DNA of 64,000 nucleotides from Phycisphaeraceae bacterium. Lineage in GTDB: Bacteria; Planctomycetota; Phycisphaerae; Phycisphaerales; UBA1924. The notes below the pieces were generated by a model, which saw only the letters and a program-made list of their open reading frames with translations, did no database searches and was not told where the DNA came from. Positions 53,581 to 64,000 of the stretch are shown one piece after another (the first letter of the stretch is position 1; the number at the start of each line of letters is the position of its first letter). The stretch covers positions 558,001 to 622,000 of the forward strand of contig JAHBWV010000001.1 in assembly GCA_019636845.1 (NCBI GenBank). Reading direction: 5' to 3'. The translations under genes were made by a program, and so were the position numbers.

Positions 53581-54174
53581 TCGGGTCGCTGGCGCGCCTC
53601 GGGCCGGGGGCGGTTTTGGACTGGTTGGGGTGGGGAGGCGGTTCTCGTGCTGCTTCGGCGGTGGGCAGCGATAGAGGGCCGCGCCGCGTTCGGCGTGGTC
53701 GGCGATGTAGCGAGCGACTTCGACCTGGTGGTCGCGGTCACGGATGGGCGCGCAGTGGGTGCGTGCGGCCCATACGCCGCCGGGCTTCGCGAGTCCGGCG
53801 GCTGAGAGTGCGCGTGAACACTCCTTCTTCGCGATACCGACCCATCTGCGTGGGTGCTTGTCTGGGAAGCGGGCGAGCAGGTGGAAGTGGTGGTCATCGA
53901 CAGCGCAGATTGCGACTTCGATCGCGTGATGGTGCAACGCATGGATGATGGCGTCGAGCGCGGCCTGGCGCGCTCGGGGCGAGAGTGAGACCTGCTCACC
54001 ATCCATGAGTCGGCGCGAGTGGTCATGGAGCGCGGAGCGATCGGGCTCGGTGAGTGGGATGTCCGCGCCGGGCTGTGGGCGGCCGTGGCGCGTGCGCCAA
54101 GTGCGTGGATCGCCGGGGAGCCATGTGCCGTAGGTGTTCCCTGTGATGTGGTACCAGGAGTTCCAAGGCAGCAT
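53566..54174 (-). CDS. REP-associated tyrosine transposase (RAYT, Y1 type)
   Basis: 202 residues, IS200-like HUH single-strand nuclease. WYHITGNTYGTWLPGDPRTW at the N-terminus is typical of RAYTs (WHVTxRTxxRRxLF analogue). The HUH motif is H96-F-H98 in DDHHFHLLARF, and the catalytic Tyr is about residue 156 in VARYIADHAERGAA. It lacks partner genes, and there are three REP palindromes within 150 bp: two upstream of the start and one spanning its stop. RAYTs are believed to mobilise REP sequences rather than themselves. ATG MLPWNSW used. Gene appears intact. Confidence 0.85.
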   Translation of the reverse strand: MLPWNSWYHITGNTYGTWLPGDPRTWRTRHGRPQPGADIPLTEPDRSALHDHSRRLMDGEQVSLSPRARQAALDAIIHALHHHAIEVAICAVDDHHFHLLARFPDKHPRRWVGIAKKECSRALSAAGLAKPGGVWAARTHCAPIRDRDHQVEVARYIADHAERGAALYRCPPPKQHENRLPTPTSPKPPPARGAPATREPRD

Positions 54175-54206
54175 CTGCAGAGTGTACAGGAGTTGCAGGG
54201 GCCTGA

Positions 54207-54234
54207 GAACCCAGGGACTGCAGTCCCTGGGTTC
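54207..54234. repeat. REP palindrome, upstream of RAYT
   Basis: Perfect 28-bp palindrome: arms GAACCCAGGGACTG / CAGTCCCTGGGTTC, no loop. It lies 33 bp upstream of the transposase ATG. Confidence 0.9.
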
Positions 54235-54283
54235 TGGAGCGATGTGCGGCAGGTGGATGATCGCGTGTCGAGTGCGAAATGAA

Positions 54284-54311
54284 GAACCCACGGACTGCAG
54301 TCCGTGGGTTC
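54284..54311. repeat. REP palindrome with compensated change
   Basis: 28-bp palindrome with arms GAACCCACGGACTG / CAGTCCGTGGGTTC. Relative to the neighbouring copy, one G on the left arm is C and its partner C on the right arm is G, so the pairing is kept. This is evidence that the folded form matters. Confidence 0.9.
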
Positions 54312-54357
54312 TCGAATGAACAGAAGCATGTGGCTCGTCGCGCGAGCGGTGCGTGGA

Positions 54358-56302
<1,945 letters not shown>

Positions 56303-56325
56303 GGGTGGTGTTTGTGGGGCTACTT

Positions 56326-56559
56326 CTACGCGATGGGTTTCTTGAGTTCGATTCTGATCCATGCGATGCGTTCGGCATCGAGGATGTAGATGGACTTTCC
56401 GTCGGTGACCTTGACGAGGTGGTCGGGCTCGTCGGGGATGAGCATGGCCTTCTTGACCTCGATCCAGGGGACTGGTGAGTGCATGTCGGCGAAGGCGACG
56501 CCGAGGTCGCGATGGCCGTCGAGTTCGGAGAGGGCTTGACGTAACTGCAAGGGTGTCAC
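56326..56559 (-). CDS. Small unknown protein between groES and groEL (1)
   Basis: 77 residues from a GTG with CGGAG 9 bp upstream. TPLQLRQALSELDGHRDLGVAFADMHSPVPWIEVKKAMLIPDEPDHLVKVTDGKSIYILDAERIAWIRIELKKPIA: a helix, then strands ending in ILDAERIAWIRIE, which suggests a small beta-barrel. No family recognised. It lies 95 bp after groES and 23 bp before the next small gene. Confidence 0.6.
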   Translation of the reverse strand: MTPLQLRQALSELDGHRDLGVAFADMHSPVPWIEVKKAMLIPDEPDHLVKVTDGKSIYILDAERIAWIRIELKKPIA

Positions 56560-56572
56560 TGAGCGGGCTCCG

Positions 56573-56607
56573 AAATAGCAAATGGCAAAGGGCCAGATAG
56601 CAAATGA
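56573..56607. repeat. Heptamer repeat, AAATRGC type
   Basis: AAATAGC, AAATGGC, AAAGGGC, CAGATAGC (one extra base), AAATGAA in the groES downstream gap. Confidence 0.55.
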
Positions 56608-56654
56608 AGAGAGGAAGCGGAGGGTGTGGGGGGGGTGTTGGGGGGTGTGGGGGA

Positions 56655-56963
56655 TCAGTCGATGACGGCGAGGACATCGTCCTCGGACATCATGAGGTAG
56701 TCGGTGCCGTCGAGCTTGATCTCGGTGCCGGCGTAGGAGGTGAAGATCACGCGGTCGCCCTTCTTGACGGTGAGGGGGATGCGTTCGCCGGTCTCGGTGT
56801 TGAGGGCGCCATCGCCGACGGCCTGGACGGTGCCGGTCTTGGGGCGCTCCTTGCCGGACTCGGGGAGGAAGATGCCGCTGGAGGTCTTGGTCTCGGCATC
56901 GTCGCGGCGGACGAGGATCTTGTCGTGGAGGGGACGGATACCGGTGTCGGACTTCTTTGCCAT
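56655..56963 (-). CDS. groES: Co-chaperonin GroES
   Basis: 102 residues. IRPLHDKILVRRDDAETKTSSGIFLPESGKERPKTGTVQAVGDGALN (mobile loop and roof region), VKKGDRVIFTSYAGTEIKLDGTDYLMMSEDDVLAVID. It caps GroEL. AAGGAG precedes the ATG MAKKSD at 7 bp. Usually groEL follows within 50 bp; here 638 bp with two other genes separate them. Confidence 0.96.
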   Translation of the reverse strand: MAKKSDTGIRPLHDKILVRRDDAETKTSSGIFLPESGKERPKTGTVQAVGDGALNTETGERIPLTVKKGDRVIFTSYAGTEIKLDGTDYLMMSEDDVLAVID

Positions 56964-57030
56964 GTGGGACTCCTTCAAGCAGTGAGTGAATTAACGTGTG
57001 GGAATCAGCGAGACAGAGACAAGGGGAGAG

Positions 57031-57086
57031 GCATTCGGCATTCGGCGTTGGCCATTCGGCATTCGGCATTCGGCATTCGGTATTGG
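57031..57086. repeat. Heptamer tandem repeat, GCATTCG type (8 units)
   Basis: GCATTCG x2, GCGTTGG, CCATTCG, GCATTCG x3, GTATTGG in perfect 7-bp register, upstream of groES and just after the receiver-like gene stop. Confidence 0.85.
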
Positions 57087-57098
57087 CAGAACGCGAGG

Positions 57099-57650
57099 TT
57101 ACGAGGATGGTGGATGTGGGATGTTGAGTGCGTGCGGCCAGCGGCCGGCGTAGAAGCGTGAGAGTGCGCGGCGGAGGACTTCGAGCAGGAGCTCGAGGTC
57201 GCGTGTGCAGGAGGGGCGGTCGATGACGGCGAACGCGCCGAGGCGGAGTGCGTCGGAGAGCTCGCGCGAGTCGTCGCGTGCGGACTGATGGCGTTTGACG
57301 GCGACGGTGGGGGGCGGGGCGTCGAGGCGGGCGAGGAGTTCAAGGAGGCGGCTGCCCCCTTCGGTGAGGTCTTGCGCAGCCGCGGAGCCGTCGAGGGGGA
57401 GGCCGAGATCGACGACGGCGATGTGGATGGGGTTTGCCTGGATGAGGTCTTTGGCTTCGCGTCCGGTACCGGCGCGGAGTGACTGGACGCCCATTGGTTC
57501 GAGGAGGCGTGGGAGCTGGTCGACCCATGATTCGGTGCGCCAACCGGCGTAGGAGAGGAGAAGGTTCAGGCGGCCGCCGGGTGCGGGGCAACCGCCGCCG
57601 GAGCGGGCCGGGGGTGTGCTGGCGTTGAAATCGTTGCGCACCGACATCAT
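57099..57650 (-). CDS. Degenerate receiver-domain protein
   Basis: 183 residues. It has the response-regulator fold pattern: LNLLLSYAGWRTESWVDQLPRLLEPMGVQSLRAGTGREA, IHIAVVDLGLPLDG with Asp in the phosphoacceptor place, PTVAVKRHQSARDDSRELSDALRLGAFAVIDRP. However, the N-terminal acidic pair is missing (NLLLSYAG), and the conserved Lys before the Pro in strand 5 is Asp (IDRP). Phosphorylation is therefore doubtful: a pseudo-receiver. No kinase or output domain is attached. First of two adjacent ATGs used. Confidence 0.6.
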   Translation of the reverse strand: MMSVRNDFNASTPPARSGGGCPAPGGRLNLLLSYAGWRTESWVDQLPRLLEPMGVQSLRAGTGREAKDLIQANPIHIAVVDLGLPLDGSAAAQDLTEGGSRLLELLARLDAPPPTVAVKRHQSARDDSRELSDALRLGAFAVIDRPSCTRDLELLLEVLRRALSRFYAGRWPHALNIPHPPSS

Positions 57651-57813
57651 CGTGCCGGAGCAGGGGCAAAGCGGATGCCGGGCGAGAGTCGCGTGCAGAG
57701 TGTGTTGTGGCAGGGATTTATGGAGTTGGGCAGGGCGGGAGTGGCGTGGGGTGCTGCCATGAGGTCGAGGGATGGGTGGTGCGGGTGCCAAGTTGGCAGG
57801 CGGTGGAGGGGAG

Positions 57814-57848
57814 TAATGGCAAAGAGCACATGGGCACATGGCAAACTG
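57814..57848. repeat. Degenerate heptamer repeat, AAATRGC type
   Basis: AATGGCA, AAGAGCA, CATGGGC, ACATGGC, AAACTGC in 7-bp register in the gap between the receiver-like and rmuC genes. Confidence 0.5.
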
Positions 57849-57939
57849 CGGGAGTCAGTGGATGAGGAACCGGGGAGTGGAGGTCGGCAGGCCGAGGAAT
57901 CGTTGTGCGGGGCGGGTTAGGGATGGTTAGGATGTAGGC

Positions 57940-59400
57940 ATGGAGATCATGCTGGGTGTTGTTGCGGTGCTGGGTGTGGGGTTGGCGGCGGTGTGCGCGT
58001 GGTGGGGGATGAAGGCCCAGCAGGCGCGGGGAGAGGCGGTGCGCGCGGAGGCGGCGGCTTCGGCGCGAGCGGCGGAGATGGAGGGGCAGGTCGGGAGATT
58101 GGGGGCGGAGGTTGAGCGCGTGCGCGCGGAGGGTGCGGCGGCGTTGGAACGGGCGCGGCAGGAGTTGTCGCGGGCGGCGGAGCGGGCGCAGCAGTTGGAG
58201 GTTTTGCTGACGCAACGTGATGGGGAGTTGAAGAGCGCGATGCAGATGCATCGGCAGGAGATCGAGGGGATCGAGGCGTCGCATCGCGAGCGGGTGGAGT
58301 CGTTCGAGCGCGAGCGGCAGCGGTTTGAGCAGGAGGTGCGGAAGCGCGACGAGTTGATGGAGCAGAAGTTCACCGCGCTCGCATCGCAGACGTTGAAGGG
58401 GGCGAGCGACGAGCTGCTCAAGCGCGCGAACGAGACGTTTGATGCGAAGGGGAAGGAGTCGCAGCAGGAGTTTGAGAAGCGGGCACAGGTGGTGATGCAG
58501 GCGATCCGGCCGGTGAGCGAGACGCTGGGGCGGGCGCAGGAGCAGTTGGCGTCGCTTGAGGCGCGGGTGAATGAGTCGAAGATGGTGAGCGAGGGGTTGA
58601 GGTTGGAGACGCAGAAACTGAGCCGCGCGTTGTCGAGGCCGGAGGTGAGAGGGCGGTACGGCGAGATCCAGTTGCGGCGGGTGGCGGAGCTGGCGGGGAT
58701 GACGAGTTACTGCGACTTCACGGAGCAGACGAGTTCAAGGGATGGTGAGGGGAACCTCTTGCGGCCGGACATGGTGGTGCGGCTGCCGAACGAGCGTGTG
58801 ATTGCGGTGGATGCGAAGGCGAACATTGATGCGTATGTGCAGGCCGCGAGCAGTGCGACTGCGGAGGAGCAGGAGACGCATCTGGTGCGGTTCGCGGATC
58901 ACATCGAACAGCAGATCCGGAAGCTGTCGGAGAAGCGGTACTGGTCGCAGTTTGAGGGTGCGCCGGAGTTTGTGGTGATGTTCGTGCCGGGTGATCAGTT
59001 TTTGGATGCGGCGCTGGCGCGGAAGCCGCAGTTGTTGGAGACGGCGGCGCAGCAGAACGTGATCCTCGCGAGCCCGAGCACGCTGATCGGGCTCTTGCGG
59101 GCGGTGGCGGTGGGGTGGCGCGAGCACAAGCTGGCGGAGGATGCGGTGAAGCTGTTTGAGCTTGGGCGTGAGTTGCACGATCGTGTGGCGACGGCGCTCG
59201 GGTATGCGTCGGATCTGGGGAAGACGATCAATCGCGCGGCGGAGCAGTACAACAAGTTCGCGTCGAGCGTGGAGTCGCGGCTGTTGCCGACGATCCGGAA
59301 GTTTGAGGAGAGCGGTGTGAGGTCGGCGAAGGGGGTGGATGCGTTGCCGGAGGTTGAGGTGAAAGCTCGCGTCGGTCTTGAGGACCTCCGCGAGGGGTAG
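57940..59400 (+). CDS. rmuC: RmuC-family DNA recombination protein
   Basis: 486 residues. One N-terminal membrane helix (LGVVAVLGVGLAAVCAWWGM), a long coiled-coil (about 30-180, A/E/R/Q-rich), then the RmuC nuclease-like domain: RGRYGEIQLRRVAELAGM, RPDMVVRLPNERVIAVDAKANIDAY (PD-(D/E)XK-type Asp and Lys), VVMFVPGDQFLDAAL, and ILASPSTLIGLLRAVAVGWRE. RmuC limits inversions at short inverted repeats in E. coli, so its place directly beside a hairpin-repeat array is notable. The RBS is weak. Confidence 0.88.
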   Translation: MEIMLGVVAVLGVGLAAVCAWWGMKAQQARGEAVRAEAAASARAAEMEGQVGRLGAEVERVRAEGAAALERARQELSRAAERAQQLEVLLTQRDGELKSAMQMHRQEIEGIEASHRERVESFERERQRFEQEVRKRDELMEQKFTALASQTLKGASDELLKRANETFDAKGKESQQEFEKRAQVVMQAIRPVSETLGRAQEQLASLEARVNESKMVSEGLRLETQKLSRALSRPEVRGRYGEIQLRRVAELAGMTSYCDFTEQTSSRDGEGNLLRPDMVVRLPNERVIAVDAKANIDAYVQAASSATAEEQETHLVRFADHIEQQIRKLSEKRYWSQFEGAPEFVVMFVPGDQFLDAALARKPQLLETAAQQNVILASPSTLIGLLRAVAVGWREHKLAEDAVKLFELGRELHDRVATALGYASDLGKTINRAAEQYNKFASSVESRLLPTIRKFEESGVRSAKGVDALPEVEVKARVGLEDLREG

Positions 59401-59413
59401 GAGCGTGGAGAGC

Positions 59414-59436
59414 GCCCGGCGGATGAACCGCCGGGC
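59414..59436. terminator. GCCCGGCGG hairpin after rmuC
   Basis: 9-bp perfect stem GCCCGGCGG / CCGCCGGGC with 5-nt loop ATGAA, 13 bases after the stop. Same stem as at 53162 (loop GTAAG). It may act as terminator but is also the first element of the repeat tract. Confidence 0.5.
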
Positions 59437-59499
59437 TTGAGAGTCGGGCAGGCGGGAAAGGATGGACCCGCAGTCGCTCCTCGCTGCGCTCGTGCGCGA

Positions 59500-60831
59500 C
59501 TCAAAGGCGTTCAAAGGATGCGCTGCGCGGGGGGCTTTACCGGGGGTGTCGCTTGTCGCTTCGCGACATCGCTCAACGCACCGGCTACGAGCGTGCAGGG
59601 CTTCGCCCTGCTCGGACGTGACTGGGAAAGGACGTGCGAAGAGGCGGATGCTCCACGTGATGTGGAGATGCTACACCCCGAGCTCGCGCTCGGGGCTCCC
59701 TTCAAGGCGTCGCCTTCGGCGACCGGGAGGTGTGTGAGTCTCACACATGCCTGCTCTTCGAGCAGGCATGCCACCCCGTGAGTGAGGCGTTTGAAGGATG
59801 CGGTGCGCGGGGGACTTTACCGGGGGTGTCGCTTGTCGCTTCGCGACATCGCTCAACGCACCGGCTACGAGCGTGCAGGGCTTCGCCCTGCTCGGACGTG
59901 ACTGGGAAAGGACGTGCGAAGAGGCGGATGCGGTATCAATGATGTGGAGATGCTACACCCCGAGCTCGCGCTCGGGGCTCCCTTCAAGGCGTCGGCTTCG
60001 GCGACGGGAGGTGTGTGAGTCTCACACATGCCTGCTCTTCGAGCAGGCATGCCACCCCGTGAGTGAGGCGTTTGAAGGATGCGGTGCGCGGGGGACTTTA
60101 CCGGGGGTGTCGCTTGTCGCTTCGCGACATCGCTCAACGCACCGGCTACGAGCGTGCAGGGCTTCGCCCTGCTCGGACGTGACTGGGAAAGGACGTGCGA
60201 AGAGGCGGATGCGTTATCAATGATGTGGAGATGCTACACCCCGAGCTCGCGCTCGGGGCTCCCTTCAAGGCGTCGCCTTCGGCGACTGGGAGGTGTGTGA
60301 GTCTCACACATGCCTGCTCTTCGAGCAGGCATGCCACCCCGTGAGTGAGGCGTTTGAAGGATGCGGTGCGCGGGGGACTTTACCGGGGGTGTCGCTTGTC
60401 GCTTCGCGACATCGCTCAACGCACCGGCTACGAGCGTGCAGGGCTTCGCCCTGCTCGGACGTGACTGGGAAAGGACGTGCGAAGAGGCGGATGCGTTATC
60501 AATGATGTGGAGATGCTACACCCCGAGCTCGCGCTCGGGGCTCCCTTCAAGGCGTCGCCTTCGGCGACTGGGAGGTGTGTGAGTCTCACACATGCCTGCT
60601 CTTCGAGCAGGCATGCCACCCCGTGAGTGAGGCGTTTGAAGGATGCGGTGCGCGGGGGACTTTACCGGGGGTGTCGCTTGTCGCTTCGCGACATCGCTCA
60701 ACGCACCGGCTACGAGCGTGCAGGGCTTCGCCCTGCTCGGACGTGACTGGGAAAGGACGTGCGAAGAGGCGGATGCTCCACGTGATGTGGAGATGCAGCA
60801 CCCCGAGCTCGCGCTCGGGGCTCCCTTCAAG
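59500..60831. repeat. Tandem array of a 282-bp hairpin-rich repeat, 4.7 copies
   Basis: Units begin at about 59500, 59780, 60061, 60343 and 60625, with periods 280, 281, 282 and 282; the last is partial and stops 4 bp before the stop codon of the convergent prepilin-like gene. Each unit carries up to six perfect stem-loops: GTCGC-TTCG type, GCAGGGC-TTC-GCCCTGC, CCCCGAG/CTCGGGG, GTCGCC-TTC-GGCGAC, TGTGTGAG/CTCACACA and an 11-bp CATGCCTGCTC/GAGCAGGCATG. Internal copies share TATCAATGATGTGGAG where the two outer copies share CTCCACGTGATGTGGAG. No coding frame is credible. Confidence 0.9.
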
Positions 60832-60835
60832 TTGT

Positions 60836-61753
60836 TCAGTCTTCGCCGCCGCCGGCGCGGAATGAGCCGGGTCCGATGAACCAGAGGAGGTGTTTGACTT
60901 CGGCTTCGTGGAAGTCGGCGCCGAGTCCAGAGCCGGTGGTGTAGGTGTGGCGTGTGTCCTGCCAAAAGTCGGCGGTGGCGCGGAGCGTTGCGACGTGTCC
61001 ATCGGCGAAGGCGGCGGGACGGACCTTGAGGGAATCGTGGGTGCCCCGATTGTCGTACGTGGATTCGTTGCCGGGGATGATGATCTCTTCGGCGCGACCG
61101 AAGAACTCGCGTGCGTCACGGTGGCCGTGCTCGATGACGAAGTAATCGACGTTGTCGATGAGCATGGCGATGTCGCTGGTGCGAGTGACCTGATCGAGTG
61201 TGCGCCACGCGCGGGAGCCGTAGCGGGGTGCCCAGGCGTCGGGGGCGGCGTTGGAGATGAGGAGCGAGCCGGTGCGTTCGTTCATGACGACTTCGGAGAA
61301 GAGCCAGTAGTTCGGGGCGTGGTGGAGGTTGCCGTTGTGGGTCTGGCGGAGGTCGTCGTCGTCGGGCTTGACGTTGGGGCAGCGCCATATGTCTGTCGGA
61401 GAGGGCCATCCATAGTCGCGTCGGCGGAAGGCGCGTCCCTCGTAGCGGGCGAGGAGGGCGTTGATGAGCCAGGGGTTGGATTCCCAGCCGGTGGGGTCGG
61501 TGGTGGAGGGCTCGGTGTGATACATGATGCGCGGCGGGAGGTGCCCGGCGAAATCGTTGGCGTAGGCGAGTACGGAGACGCCCTGCTGGCGGACGTTGGA
61601 GAGGCAGAGGGTGACGCGTGCGTTGGAGCGTGCATGCCCGAGGGCGGGGAGCAAGATGCCGACCAGAGCCGCGATGATGGCGATGACCACGAGGAGCTCG
61701 ATGAGTGTGAAGGCGCGCGGTTCTGGGGATGGTCTTGGGAACGGCGTGCGCAT
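60836..61753 (-). CDS. Type IV prepilin-like protein with long C-terminal domain
   Basis: 305 residues. The N-terminal methylation motif is AFTLIELLVVIAIIAALVGILLPAL with the usual Glu at position 5 of the mature form; the residue before the cleavage site is Ala rather than Gly. The C-terminal 260 residues are not pilin-like and read as a planctomycete H-x9-DG-type secreted domain (ending FADGHVATLR...), including Cys pairs near WRCPNVK. Such proteins are abundant in planctomycetes and probably use the type II secretion machinery (compare gspD-gspE here). Single gene. Confidence 0.85.
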   Translation of the reverse strand: MRTPFPRPSPEPRAFTLIELLVVIAIIAALVGILLPALGHARSNARVTLCLSNVRQQGVSVLAYANDFAGHLPPRIMYHTEPSTTDPTGWESNPWLINALLARYEGRAFRRRDYGWPSPTDIWRCPNVKPDDDDLRQTHNGNLHHAPNYWLFSEVVMNERTGSLLISNAAPDAWAPRYGSRAWRTLDQVTRTSDIAMLIDNVDYFVIEHGHRDAREFFGRAEEIIIPGNESTYDNRGTHDSLKVRPAAFADGHVATLRATADFWQDTRHTYTTGSGLGADFHEAEVKHLLWFIGPGSFRAGGGED

Positions 61754-61875
61754 CGGAGCATGGTAACGGCAGCGGAGCGTTCCCGGAAGTGCCGATGCTT
61801 TCTTGGCGGCCGTGCGGTATGCTGTCGGCGTGCTGAGAGGTGGGGGTCAGAGCGGGCGCGCGGAGGAAGTCTCGG

Positions 61876-62244
61876 ATGGATCGACTCAGGCGTGGCGCGG
61901 GGCGGTTCGTCGTCGAGTTTGAGTCGACGCTGTTTGGGATTCTGGGGTCCTATCTGGTGGTCATGACCGCGATCGTGTGCGCGGTGTGCGGGTTGATGTT
62001 TGCGGGGTGGGCGTGGCCGCGGGTGGGATGGGTTGAGACGGCTTTCGTCGTGTTCGGGATCATTGTGGGTGGTGGGGCGGGGCTGCTGGCGTTTGTGGCG
62101 ATCGGCTCACGGCTGACGGAAGGTGGGCGTTCGCGTTTGCTCTGGCTTGCGATGTCGCTTATTCCCGGGGCGGGTGTGCCGATCGGGATCGCGGAACTGG
62201 TGATTCGAGTGCTGAGGACGTGGTCGGAGCGTGGCGAGGCGTGA
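61876..62244 (+). CDS. Small membrane protein, unknown
   Basis: 122 residues. Three hydrophobic segments: LFGILGSYLVVMTAIVCAVCGLMFAG, FVVFGIIVGGGAGLLAFVAIG and LLWLAMSLIPGAGVPIGIAEL, with a basic start. GGAGGA lies 8 bp before the ATG used. No family recognised. A REP palindrome starts 18 bp after its stop. Confidence 0.65.
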   Translation: MDRLRRGAGRFVVEFESTLFGILGSYLVVMTAIVCAVCGLMFAGWAWPRVGWVETAFVVFGIIVGGGAGLLAFVAIGSRLTEGGRSRLLWLAMSLIPGAGVPIGIAELVIRVLRTWSERGEA

Positions 62245-62261
62245 GCGTCAGTTCGGCGCGG

Positions 62262-62288
62262 GAACCCAGGGACTCAGTCCCTGGGTTC
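62262..62288. repeat. REP palindrome, distant copy
   Basis: 27-bp perfect palindrome identical to the copy at 53554 (arms GAACCCAGGGACT / AGTCCCTGGGTTC, one central base), 8 kb from the transposase. Confidence 0.9.
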
Positions 62289-62528
62289 CCGGGCGACTGG
62301 CTGTTGGTGTTCCACGGCGTAGCCGGTATGTGAGGTGGCCTGTCGGGTGTCTGGTTGGCTGGTCGCCTATCCTATTTGTCTGTCGGTTGAACGCGAGTGT
62401 TTGACGCTCTCGTGCCGGCTGCCGTCCTTTCCTGCCGCACACATAGCCGCTCGAGAGCGAAGCACGCCCCTGACTCGGTGCGAACCGAGGCGTGATCGGT
62501 CCCGGGTGAGTCGAATCCCAGAGTCCGT
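62289..62528. other. Intergenic ahead of typA
   Basis: About 240 bases, no gene found. A T-loop-like GAGTCGAATCCC occurs at about 62507-62518, but it lacks the GGTTCGAATCC core and a matching acceptor stem, so no tRNA is called. Confidence 0.4.

Positions 62529-64000
<1,472 letters not shown>

Noticed and set aside
56964-57030. CIRCE (HrcA) operator upstream of groES.
   Set aside because: No TTAGCACTC-N9-GAGTGCTAA or near match is present; only a lone GAGTG.
59730-60582. Repeated 70-73-residue open frames in the 282-bp array (both strands).
   Set aside because: They are identical per unit because the DNA repeats. They run through perfect hairpins, have no Shine-Dalgarno and no recognisable domain; treated as non-coding.
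59500-60831. CRISPR array in the 282-bp repeat region.
   Set aside because: Repeat unit far too long, no unique spacers, no cas genes.
62505-62520. tRNA-like T-arm ahead of typA.
   Set aside because: Only a partial T-loop; no acceptor, D or anticodon stems could be paired.

Overview
The window is a dense, GC-rich bacterial chromosome segment. The organism is most likely a planctomycete of the Phycisphaerae/Phycisphaerales type. This is inferred from gene content, not a phylogeny. The signs are four secreted proteins ending in a PAPG / short hydrophobic / poly-Arg tail (PEP-CTERM-like), two divergent ECF-sigma/Ser-Thr-kinase modules, a prepilin-like protein with a long non-pilin C-terminus, a GspD/GspE pair, and a DUF58/BatA/vWA cluster. 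No rRNA, tRNA or CRISPR array is visible. Both ends are cut inside genes: a methyltransferase on the left and typA on the right.

Layout. 0-10 kb: methyltransferase, BFD-like [2Fe-2S] protein, an overlapping RbfA-like/RtcB pair, a HAD phosphatase, a membrane-fused spermidine-synthase-like protein, aroC, then a translationally coupled trio (class V aminotransferase, GNAT acetyltransferase, membrane protein). 10-20 kb: a PEP-CTERM-like protein, a 158-bp near-palindrome, gspD-gspE, a cobalamin-binding-like protein, a GT2, a small lipoprotein, and nfu-N/mutY. 20-24 kb: cdaA-ybbR (c-di-AMP), with an unusual DLA in place of the DGA motif of CdaA, then an isolated atpA. 24-30 kb: GT2 / BshC-like protein / Tat lipoprotein SBP coupled trio, a small L7/L12-CTD protein with tsaB, an AhpD-like protein. 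29-40 kb: two ECF-sigma/kinase modules enclosing nadD and a NeuC-like epimerase, with three PEP-CTERM-like proteins, each followed by a terminator-like hairpin. 40-52 kb: clpC, the vWA/BatA/DUF58 cluster, TM2 protein, pfkA, argS. 52-64 kb: a repeat-rich accessory zone holding a REP-associated tyrosine transposase (RAYT) with its REP palindromes, groES-groEL interrupted by two small unknown genes, a degenerate receiver protein, rmuC, a 4.7-copy array of a 282-bp hairpin-rich repeat, a prepilin-like protein, a membrane protein and typA.

The most unusual material is the 52-62 kb zone. The RAYT and at least four perfect or compensated REP palindromes form a recognisable REPtron. Two other tracts in the same 10 kb are built from clustered TTCG-loop hairpins, one of them a clean tandem array. 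Short heptamer tandem repeats of two sequence families (GCATTSG and AAATRGC types) occupy at least six intergenic sites across the window, sometimes touching a stop codon. Other points worth a second look are the BshC-like family, the CdaA motif change, the genes between groES and groEL, and the RtcB/RbfA overlap.
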